Source: Marinomonas posidonica_A (GTDB taxonomy: Bacteria > Pseudomonadota > Gammaproteobacteria > Pseudomonadales > Marinomonadaceae). Taken from it: a DNA stretch of 64,000 nucleotides. The stretch covers positions 62,001 to 126,000 of the forward strand of contig NZ_JBHZSP010000003.1 in the NCBI RefSeq assembly GCF_043643765.1, in the 5' to 3' direction. A program made the translations under genes and the position numbers. A model generated the notes under the pieces. That model saw only the letters and a program-made list of their open reading frames with translations. It made no database searches and was not told the DNA's origin. Position 1 is the first letter of the stretch. The number at the start of each line of letters is the position of its first letter. This document shows, one piece after another, positions 54,778 to 63,600 of this stretch.

Positions 54778-56862
54778 TTACATGCGGTAAGTTGCGCTTA
54801 GACCGATCGTGCGAGTTTGGCCAACTGATGCGCGTGTTCCTCGGTTAATCAGGTAAACAACGTCTTCATTGGTCAGATTTTTAATGTAACCATCTATCAT
54901 GAAGTCACCGATTTCGTATTTAACTCTAGCGTTTGTAATGACATAGTCACCCGCTTTATAGTCTTCGGTATTATCCAAATCTGAGTAATACTCTCCAACG
55001 TACGTAGCGTCAGCTCCAAATGACCAGTTATCACCGATATACTGAGTAAAACCCAGTCCTAAATTTAAGTCAGGAGAATAGGTGATTTCGTTGCCATCCC
55101 ATGAAGATGTGTCTGCATCGGTAGAGTCAACTTTCGTTTGAAGTGTACCGATAGAGCCTCGTATTTCTAAATCTTCATTAATAAATGCGACAGCCTCAAG
55201 TTCAGCGCCGTAAGTGTGTGCAGACTTTACATTTACTAAGCGATTTGAAGTATAAGCTTGGTAGTCAGCGTAATCGTTGTAAAAAACGCTTGCATTTAGG
55301 GTGATGCTATCAAAATGACTTTTGCTGCTGAACTCGTAGGCAGTCACTTCTTCTTTATCGAATGTATAATAGCTATTGTCACTCCAATCCAGTGCACCAC
55401 CACCAGAGTTGTAACCTTGACGAATAGAGGCGCCTATTGTTGTTTGACCTGTTAGATCATAAGTCGTACTCAGCTTAGGTAAAAGGATAGTCTCAGTCTG
55501 ATCTTGATTAAGGTTATGTTCCGTAACGCTTGGCCATGTTGTTGAACGAAGAAGGCTTCTATCTTGGTTGACACTTTCAATACGTCCACCAACTGTGATA
55601 ACCAGTTTTTCTGTTGCGTTATAGGTTGTCTCACCATATAGCGATAGCGTTGTTTTGGAGCTATCAGCAATAAATGAGTTATCGGGTTGAACATCTAGGG
55701 TTCCGTCAGACTTAGAGGCATAAAGACCAATGAGGCCAGAAAACTGGGAGTCTGATGGTGTGATAATGATACGGTTTTCTAAGGAAATAGTTTCTTCTGT
55801 TTTTGTGAATAGAGTGCTACCTGGATATTCATCAAAATAGGCTTTTTGGTCGTTATAACTGATTTGTAGTGCGTTCTTTATCCCATCTGTAATTTGGTAC
55901 TCAATGTCGACTGATAGGGTGTCGACAGTGGAGTCTTGTAGGCGTGTGTTGTTACCATTATTTGAATCGAGTGTGAGTGTTTGAGTCGAAAAGTTATTGT
56001 CTTTATCATTTGCCCAAGAAAGGTATTCGCCTTTGTTTTTTCTATGGGTAACACCTAGTTTGACAGTTAACCCATCGATGTTAGAAGGAGCCCAAAGCAG
56101 TTTGCCGCGTAAGTTAGTTGATTCTGAATCGTCAATATCAGGTCCATCGTCTAGCTCTGAATTAGCCTGTTTGTAGTTCATCCAGCCTTCGCCTTTTGTT
56201 CCATCAAATGCGATACGGTACGCTAGCTCGTCTTCTAATAACGGGCCAGAGTTCATAACAGCAATATTTTTTTGAAGGTTGCCATTATCGTAACGTTCTA
56301 GGCCAAGGCGAATAGCACTTTCAGAATCGAAAGAAGGGTCATTAGTCTGAATCACGACAGCCCCGCCAATGGCATTGGTTCCTTGGCTAGTTGACTGTGG
56401 CCCACGTAAAACTTCAACTTGCTGCGTGTCCCATAGTTGAGATGGGGTGAAGTTGTATCCGCCCCATGCTTCCGCAACACCATCAACTGTTGTTGATATA
56501 CGTGGGCTCCCTCCCGTCATAAAGGCGTTACTACCAGTTGATGCTCCAGCTCCATTGACGCCACGGATATTAATCGTTCCAAAACCCGCAGAAGTCACAT
56601 TAGGAGCAACGGTGACTATGTCATTCACTTCTTTTGATTCACCGCTGTCATACGTTTCTTCGGTAATCACTGTAACGGCCGTCGTCGTCTCCTTAATGTC
56701 CTTATCAATTTTTTCCCCTGTCACCACTAATGTTTCTAGTTGAGTCGAGTTTTCAGCAAATGTATTGGCTGAAATTAAAGCTGCATTAATGCTGATAACA
56801 GCGATGGCTACAGTAGATAAATGACTTGGAGTGCGAGTGGATGAGTTCTTAGAGAGATACAT
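54778..56862 (-). CDS. TonB-dependent receptor
   Basis: 694-residue outer-membrane receptor. A signal peptide (helix VAIAVISINAALISA, then NTFAE) leads to a TonB box (QLETLVVTGEK) and a plug domain with GTINIRGVNGAG and PRISTTVDGVAE, then QVEVLRGPQSTSQGTNAIGG, the usual plug end. A 22-strand-type barrel follows, ending TIGLSATYRM, so the last residue is Met rather than the usual aromatic. It is less like FepA than the divergent receptor. It may take up the native siderophore, a xenosiderophore or its hydrolysis products. The Fur-like box at 56913 is upstream. Confidence 0.9.
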   Translation of the reverse strand: MYLSKNSSTRTPSHLSTVAIAVISINAALISANTFAENSTQLETLVVTGEKIDKDIKETTTAVTVITEETYDSGESKEVNDIVTVAPNVTSAGFGTINIRGVNGAGASTGSNAFMTGGSPRISTTVDGVAEAWGGYNFTPSQLWDTQQVEVLRGPQSTSQGTNAIGGAVVIQTNDPSFDSESAIRLGLERYDNGNLQKNIAVMNSGPLLEDELAYRIAFDGTKGEGWMNYKQANSELDDGPDIDDSESTNLRGKLLWAPSNIDGLTVKLGVTHRKNKGEYLSWANDKDNNFSTQTLTLDSNNGNNTRLQDSTVDTLSVDIEYQITDGIKNALQISYNDQKAYFDEYPGSTLFTKTEETISLENRIIITPSDSQFSGLIGLYASKSDGTLDVQPDNSFIADSSKTTLSLYGETTYNATEKLVITVGGRIESVNQDRSLLRSTTWPSVTEHNLNQDQTETILLPKLSTTYDLTGQTTIGASIRQGYNSGGGALDWSDNSYYTFDKEEVTAYEFSSKSHFDSITLNASVFYNDYADYQAYTSNRLVNVKSAHTYGAELEAVAFINEDLEIRGSIGTLQTKVDSTDADTSSWDGNEITYSPDLNLGLGFTQYIGDNWSFGADATYVGEYYSDLDNTEDYKAGDYVITNARVKYEIGDFMIDGYIKNLTNEDVVYLINRGTRASVGQTRTIGLSATYRM

Positions 56863-56912
56863 GATATTCCTTAAAATGTAAAAATCCCAATTGTAGGAAT
56901 GTAAATTCTATT

Positions 56913-56931
56913 GATAATGAAAACGATTCGC
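56913..56931. promoter_or_regulatory. Fur box shared by two divergent receptor genes
   Basis: GATAATGAAAACGATTCGC agrees with the Fur consensus at 14 of 19 positions by my count. It lies 51 bases before one start (56862) and 59 bases before the other (56990), so a single iron-sensing site could control both receptors. Confidence 0.65.
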
Positions 56932-56989
56932 AATAAGATTTGTGCGTTTTTAATGGATCAATAGAAATTGATTGGAGTGAAATAAATTT

Positions 56990-58972
56990 ATGTTTGCTAA
57001 GAAAAAGTTAATTGTCAGTATGTTAGCCACTGCCCCGATGATGACATTTGCAGCAAGTGATCACGCAGGTAATATGTTAGTTGAAGAGGAATCTAATCAA
57101 CTTGATACATTAGTAGTCACTGCCACTATGGCGGCTAAAAAGATCGAAGACATACCTGCTTTTGCGACCGTTGTAACGAAAGACGATATTGCTCAATCAA
57201 CTGTTAGCAGTGTATCGGATTTACTTCGTGAAACGGTTGGTGTGAATAATCTTAGTGATTCAACCGGTCGAGATGAAATTCAAATTCGTGGTTTAGATGG
57301 TGAATATACCGTTTTATTAGTGAACGGAAAGCGAGTTTCTGCAGGCGGTGCTTTTGACAAAGGTAGTGATACTGATTTGAACAGTGTTCCACTAAATTCC
57401 ATTGAGCGAATTGAAATTATTCGTGGTCCAATGTCTGTTCTTTATGGTGCAGATGCTATCGGTGGTGTGGTTAATATTATCACTAAAAAACCACAAGAAG
57501 GGGCTGGTTGGACAGGAACGGCTAATGCCGAAGTTCGTAAGATAGAGTCAGGTGAGGGTGGTGATCAGTATCGTTTAGGTGTTTCCGGTATGGGGGCTAT
57601 CAATAACAAGCTTGCATTATCTGTCAGTGTTGAGGATTTAAGCCAAAAAGCTTGGTATGCGGATGATGAATCTGTTGGTCCACTTCGTGAAAAGAAAAAT
57701 GCTCAGAATTTGTCTTCTACTTTGACTTGGCAAGCTGCTGAAAACCAAGAAGTAGAAGTTGATTTTGGTTATAACCATGATGAGCGTCCATATCAAGCTT
57801 ATAGTGACACTGCATACCGAGAACAGGAAATAACAAGAACGGATTTAGCTATTACTCACAAAGGTCAATGGGACTGGGCAAACACCACGGCTTCTATTAA
57901 ACGCGAAGAAAGTGATGTTTATGATTACAACTCGCAATATGATGATCCACAAGCTCATGATGGTCTTGAGGCGAACAATACTTACGTGAAAGGTTATGCG
58001 AATAAGTCGATTGGTATCCATACTATGATGGCTGGTGTGGACTATCAAAATGAGCAATTAAAAAACAACTATGTACTTTTAGACACGGGTGAATACAACG
58101 TAGATCAGTATGGTATTTTTGCTCAGGATGAAATGTCATTAACAGATAAGCTTGTATTTACCTTGGGTGGGCGTGTAGATAATCACGATATTTATGGTAA
58201 TAATTTTTCTCCTAAAGCTTACCTTGTCTACAATGCAAGCAATAATTTAACTTTGAAAGGTGGTGTAACTAAAGCCTTTAAAGCTCCTGATGTTAGTAAG
58301 CTTAGTGAAGAATATCGAACTGTAAGCTGTGGTGGCGCTTGTACATTAGCCGGTAATCCCGATTTGGAAGCGGAAACCAGTGTTAGTTATGAGTTTGGTG
58401 TTGACTATCATGCTAAAGGCCTAAATGCGACAGCGACAGTCTTTCGTAATGATATTGATAACTTGATAGAGCGTGAAGTTGGTTATGATACAAATGAAAA
58501 TCCAATTTCTGCTAAGTGGATTAATGTTGCGACAGCGATGACTCAAGGTCTTGAATTAAGTGCATCGACTTCATTAACGGAAGATCTTCTATTAAAGGCA
58601 AATTATACTTATTTAGATACAGAAGCAGAAGATTCAAATGGTGTGAAAACTGTTCTAACTGGTCGTCCAGAGCATCAAGCTAGTGTGTCTTTTGATTACC
58701 AAGCTACTGATATTATCTCTACCTTCTTAAGTGTTAATTACTTATCAGGCATGCAGTATTCTTCTTGGGTTTCAGGTGTAGGTGATGTTTATTCTGAATT
58801 GCCATCATACTACCGTACTGATATTGGTCTGACAGCTGACGTGACTGACAATCTGGTTTTACGGGCAGGTATCAAGAATATTGGTGATGTGCGTCTAGAT
58901 GAAGAAGATACGGGGTATACAACGTACGAATTGGGTCGTAACTATTATGTGAGTGCAGCCTATAATTTCTAA
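56990..58972 (+). CDS. TonB-dependent catecholate siderophore receptor (FepA/IroN-like)
   Basis: 660-residue outer-membrane receptor. A signal peptide (KLIVSMLATAPMMTFAA) precedes the TonB box LDTLVVTATMAAKK. The plug reads RDEIQIRGLDGEYTVLLVNG, then ERIEIIRGPMSVLYGADAIG, typical of catecholate and vitamin receptors. A Cys pair (TVSCGGACTLAG) lies in an extracellular loop, a FepA/IroN-like trait. The barrel ends with YYVSAAYNF, a proper C-terminal aromatic. It is the best candidate for the native ferric siderophore. Followed by a strong terminator. Confidence 0.93.
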   Translation: MFAKKKLIVSMLATAPMMTFAASDHAGNMLVEEESNQLDTLVVTATMAAKKIEDIPAFATVVTKDDIAQSTVSSVSDLLRETVGVNNLSDSTGRDEIQIRGLDGEYTVLLVNGKRVSAGGAFDKGSDTDLNSVPLNSIERIEIIRGPMSVLYGADAIGGVVNIITKKPQEGAGWTGTANAEVRKIESGEGGDQYRLGVSGMGAINNKLALSVSVEDLSQKAWYADDESVGPLREKKNAQNLSSTLTWQAAENQEVEVDFGYNHDERPYQAYSDTAYREQEITRTDLAITHKGQWDWANTTASIKREESDVYDYNSQYDDPQAHDGLEANNTYVKGYANKSIGIHTMMAGVDYQNEQLKNNYVLLDTGEYNVDQYGIFAQDEMSLTDKLVFTLGGRVDNHDIYGNNFSPKAYLVYNASNNLTLKGGVTKAFKAPDVSKLSEEYRTVSCGGACTLAGNPDLEAETSVSYEFGVDYHAKGLNATATVFRNDIDNLIEREVGYDTNENPISAKWINVATAMTQGLELSASTSLTEDLLLKANYTYLDTEAEDSNGVKTVLTGRPEHQASVSFDYQATDIISTFLSVNYLSGMQYSSWVSGVGDVYSELPSYYRTDIGLTADVTDNLVLRAGIKNIGDVRLDEEDTGYTTYELGRNYYVSAAYNF

Positions 58973-58984
58973 TTAGAACTAGGC

Positions 58985-59020
58985 AAAAGCACGCATGTCC
59001 CTTTACATGCGTGCTTTTTA
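58985..59020 (+). terminator. Terminator after the FepA-like receptor gene
   Basis: AAAAGCACGCATGT (58985-58998), loop CCCTTT, ACATGCGTGCTTTT (59005-59018) and further T. Confidence 0.92.
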
Positions 59021-59334
59021 TTACTGTATCCCTATCATTATTCTCCTGCTAATCTCTCTAGAATCTATATCGATACTCCCTTTTTAAATCGGCTTACTGA
59101 AAGATCAGTTTTACTTGATCACTTCAGTTTATGCTCTCTTTTTATGATTTAGCGACAATGGGAAAGAAATGCTTTCACATTTTTCCTATGTCGTTTTATC
59201 AGGCATAGTTTCGATCCTTACCTTTAGACTAATAATTTGATTTGACATGCTTTTTAGGTAAGAAAAAGCCGCCATATAGGAGGCTATTATCAATTGAGTG
59301 ACTCGTTCTAAAATTTATTAGGAAGTGTAATGGC
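59021..59334. other. Intergenic region between two convergent genes
   Basis: The 362-bp gap after the receptor holds the terminator above and, at 59263-59285, an imperfect hairpin (AGCCTCC / GGCGGCT when read on the minus strand) followed by T, a plausible terminator for the exporter gene. No coding frame of note. Confidence 0.45.
59263..59285 (-). terminator. Probable terminator of the EntS-like gene
   Basis: On the minus strand AGCCTCC, loop TATAT, GGCGGCT with one mismatch, followed by TTTTT. It lies 50 bases after the stop of the exporter gene. Confidence 0.55.
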
Positions 59335-60594
59335 TTATTCTTCTGCGACTAATTTAGGGTCATTTAGGGGACTATTTCTTAATGTTCTTAAACAAGCTAA
59401 TAGGGTTAGTCCTATGCTCATGGCAATGGCACCAAAAACAAAGATACTTGCCAAAGAAGAAAGTAGTTTGCCTAGAAGGCCTATTGAAAGTGTTCCTAGC
59501 GAATCTCCTGAAGCATCTTGCGCTGTCCATATGCCGTTAATACGCCCCAAATAATGGTCAGGGGTATGGCCTTGTACGAAGCTGTATTGAAGCAATGACG
59601 CGATAGAAACAAGGTAACCAAATCCTACTAGAAGAATAAGAGCCATTGGGAAAATAGTTGTTGATCCAATCCCCATTAAACAGAGAAATGCCGCAAGGCT
59701 AGTTAACATCATCACCAAGCCAGGCTTTTCAACATGATTTGCCCAACCGCTAATGATCGCTCCCAATGTCGCTCCTAAAGGGACAGCGGAGTACATCAGT
59801 CCCACTACCCAAGCTCCTCCACCATATGCTGTATCAGCAAGAGCAGGAAATAAGACACGGATGGCTGTCGTTAAGGTGACTAAGGTACCCATAATGACAA
59901 CACTTGCTACAATTTTATTAGTGAAAATATACGTAAATCCATCCCATAGTGAGGATAGAGGGTTATGGACTTTTGCTTCTTTCGGTCGCATGGTTGGCAA
60001 AGAGAGCAAAGCAAGCAAGGTGATGCCAGTTCCAACGGCTGCAATTAAGTAATTCCAAGCGACATCGGAGGCGGCAATAATAATACCTCCGATGGCAGGT
60101 GAGATGACAGTTGCTAAGCGCACACTTACCATACTGATTGCTCGGGCTTGCATGAGATTTTCCCGGCCAACTAGAAAGGGCATACAAGCCATTAAGGCTG
60201 TTACACCAAGGGCGCCAAAAAAACCATCCCAGATGGATAGTAAATAGATAGCCCATAAAGAGGGATCAGGTAGCCAAGCGTTAATCGCCATGGCCAGAAA
60301 ACCTAGCCCGCAGGTGGATCGAGCAAAGAGAATAATGCGCTTTCGCTCGTACATATCCGCTAGAACACCTCCTAGCAGAAGGCCAATAAATAGGCCTATC
60401 CCTTCTAATGCCATGACAATACCAACTTGTAAGCTATCGTTGGTTAAAGCATAGACCTGAACCGGTATCGATACAGATAGCATTCCTAGACCAAGTATTG
60501 ATATGGTGCGCGCAATAAAGATATTGCGAAAATTTTTGTGTGTTGCTAATAAGCTGAAATCCACAAATATGGATTTTTTCTTGGTATTGCTCAC
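59335..60594 (-). CDS. entS: EntS-like siderophore exporter (MFS)
   Basis: 419-residue MFS protein closely following E. coli EntS over its whole length: FSLLATHKNFRNIFIARTIS, GGVLADMYERKRIILFARST, IYLLSIWDGFFGALGVTALM, PFLVGRENLMQARAISMVSV and YLGRINGIWTAQDASGD all have direct EntS counterparts. It should export the finished catecholate siderophore across the inner membrane. GTG start at 60594; only 28 bases separate it from the Ser NRPS, so the two are one operon. No good SD is visible. Confidence 0.93.
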   Translation of the reverse strand: MSNTKKKSIFVDFSLLATHKNFRNIFIARTISILGLGMLSVSIPVQVYALTNDSLQVGIVMALEGIGLFIGLLLGGVLADMYERKRIILFARSTCGLGFLAMAINAWLPDPSLWAIYLLSIWDGFFGALGVTALMACMPFLVGRENLMQARAISMVSVRLATVISPAIGGIIIAASDVAWNYLIAAVGTGITLLALLSLPTMRPKEAKVHNPLSSLWDGFTYIFTNKIVASVVIMGTLVTLTTAIRVLFPALADTAYGGGAWVVGLMYSAVPLGATLGAIISGWANHVEKPGLVMMLTSLAAFLCLMGIGSTTIFPMALILLVGFGYLVSIASLLQYSFVQGHTPDHYLGRINGIWTAQDASGDSLGTLSIGLLGKLLSSLASIFVFGAIAMSIGLTLLACLRTLRNSPLNDPKLVAEE

Positions 60595-60622
60595 GTTTTA
60601 CTCTCTTTTTATCTGTAAAGGG

Positions 60623-63600
60623 TTAGACCATTTCTGACGGAATATTTGATTCTTTTCTAGAATTCGACTCTTGTGATGCCTCATCAATAAGCCGATCTAA
60701 TAAAGGCCCTAATGTTTTTAAGTTATCCGTTGATAGAATGTCTTCATGACTGCAATGATCCAGAGAATGGAAATGAGCTTTACTAGCATATGGCAGCCAT
60801 TGCTTAGTTGGACTGATGTAGTCTGGTAAAGACTGTTGGGCAATAAAAACATGAATTTTTGCGTTGTAAGTGGGAGTTGAGGCTTTTTTCAGTAGGCGAA
60901 CAGCATCTTTATAGTTAGCAAAGATTTGTTCTAGCATTTTATCCTGTTCTTGTTTTACTAACAGAGCGACGTCATCTGAATCATTGTCTTTGTCTGAAAT
61001 CGCATTGGTTAGCAGTTGTGTCTGCTCACGTTCTGCTCCCATTGCAGCTTCTTCTCCCTGAGGGTCATTCCAATCATGTACCTCAGCAGGGTAGGTGTCT
61101 AACAGGCCAAGAAAGTTAACAGTTTCCCTCATTTCTCTTAATTTCGCAGCAACGCCATAGGCGACGGTTCCGCCAAGCGAGTATCCTAATAGATAGTAAG
61201 GGCCTTGTGGCTGTTCCCGAAGAATGACCTCAAGCTGTTTACTGACTAGTTCTTCAAGTGTATCGCTGCTGGCGATCAGTCCACTTGGTCTAGGTGATTG
61301 AAGGCCAATAATAGGGTGTTGTCCTTTTAAGTAACGAGATAGCACGCTGTATTGCCACGCAAAGCCTGATCCTGGATAGAAACAAAACAAAGGGGTACCT
61401 TGTCCTTCACGTAAGTAAATCAAATCATCAAAACCGCTATTTGTTTTTTTATCTGTCAATTGGTCATTACTCAGCATCGCTGCCAATTTCTCTCGGCCAT
61501 GTTGTTCAGTATCTTTATTAAGTAACTGAGCAAGTTTGGCAATGGTTGAGGTCACCATTATTTGGCCAACGGTAATGGGTTGTTTTATCTCTTTACGAAT
61601 ATCGGCCGCTAGTCTCATAGCAAGTAACGAGTGACCACCTAAAGCAAAGAAATCATCCTCGGCCTTAATCTCTTCGATTCCTAGAATGTTACTAAAGAGA
61701 CTAGCCAGTTGGCTCTCTAGTCCAATTGCGGGCGATCTGGATGTGTTATTGCTCTGATCGTGTTTTACCAGATTTGGCTTTGGTAGTGCGTTTCGGTCTA
61801 ACTTTCCGTTCGCGCTAAGGGGTAAACTATCTAATACCACATAAGCTATTGGCAGCATGTGGTTGGGGAGCTCTTTACTCAGTTCAAGTCGGATCTTGGA
61901 TTCCTCATATTCACCAAGTTTGGATGTGTCTAATGTAAGATATGCGACTAGTTGACGGTTATCTTGTCCTGTTTGATCGACTTGCGTATTTAGTGTTTGA
62001 GCCACGACAACAGCCTGTTCAACACTGTTTTGTTTTAGCAGAGCGGTTTCTATTTCTCCTAATTCAATACGTTGACCACGAATTTTTATTTGATTATCTG
62101 CTCTGCCTAAGTATTCAACATCGCCATTTTCCAACCAACGCACAATATCGCCTGTGCGATACATTCTGTCGCCCGGCATTCCATAAGGGTCGGCAATAAA
62201 GCGAACGCAGTTTAGTTCGGGGCGATCTAGGTATCCTATGGCTAATTGAGTTCCACAAAGATATAGCTCTCCGGTGACACCAATTGGTACTGGACGCAGA
62301 TACTGATCTAGAACACGCAGTTCTGTATTCCAAACCGGTTTTCCTATTGCAATGCCTTGACCTTTGGATAATAGATCATCAAAAGCGGGTTTATAAGTGA
62401 CGTCGACTGCGGCTTCTGTCGGACCATAAAGGTTATGAAGTTGTGCATTTGAACAGTTTTTAAAGGCCTGTGCCTGCGCCTTTAATAAGGCTTCGCCACT
62501 GCAAAAGATTTGTTTTAACGAAGTGCAAGTTGAATGATGAATCACTTTAATTTGCAAGGTCGCAGTGAAAATCGCCAGCATAGATGGAACAAAATGCAGG
62601 GCCGTTACGTTAAATTGATCTATGGTCTGCATCAGTAATTCTGGGTCACGATGAGCATCGGGTTCAGCCATGACTAATGAAGCGCCGACCATAGGAGCCC
62701 AAAAAAACTCCCAAACTGAAACATCGAAACTGCTTGGTGTTTTTTGCAGTACAACATCCTCGGGAGTAAGTTGATACTCGTGTTGCATCCATAAAATACG
62801 GTTGACGATTGCCTTGTGAGAAACTAATACACCTTTCGGGCGCCCCGTCGTACCTGAGGTGTATATTAAATACGCAGGATGGTCTCCCGTGATGTCAGGG
62901 TGATGAATTGTTTTGACTGCATTCTCAATAAAGGTATGGTCATAAAAATGATCAAACGGTAGCTGTTTTACATCTGCATGTATTTCACTAAAGCGATTTT
63001 GTTGAGCGCTTTGAGTGATGAGCAGAACAGGTTTTGCATCCTCTAACATGTAGCCAAGACGGTCATCAGGATAACTAAGATCAAGTGGGAGGTAAGCAGC
63101 GCCAACTTCAATAATGGCCCAAATAGCCAGACTTAAGTAGCTGCTTCTTGGAATGGCAACAGCAACAATATCACCTGAGTTGACGCCCTGAATGCGAAGA
63201 AAATGCGCGAGAGCTTGAACTTGTTGGCGTGCTTCATGGTAGTTTAATCGATGCTGCGAGTCAGAAAGACACAAAGCATTAGGGGTTAGCTGCGCTTGTT
63301 TGGTCAGAGCTGACTGCAGTGTTAAATTTTCTACCGATTGCTTAGTACTGTTAATGCTAGCGATAAAATCGGTTTCTTGACGGCTCGTACTTTGGTACTG
63401 ACAAAGAGGGCGTTCGGGTGAGCTTAGGCTGGTTTTAATTGTTTGTTCTATTCTTTGAGACAGTGCCTCTACTTCTCTTATCGTCATCGCCCCACGATTT
63501 TCGATCAAAAAGGTGATTTCGTCACCAGGAATGATCAATAATGCAAGTGGGTAGTGGCTGTAACCCCGATTTTGTATATCTCTTATGGTTAAAATGTTGC

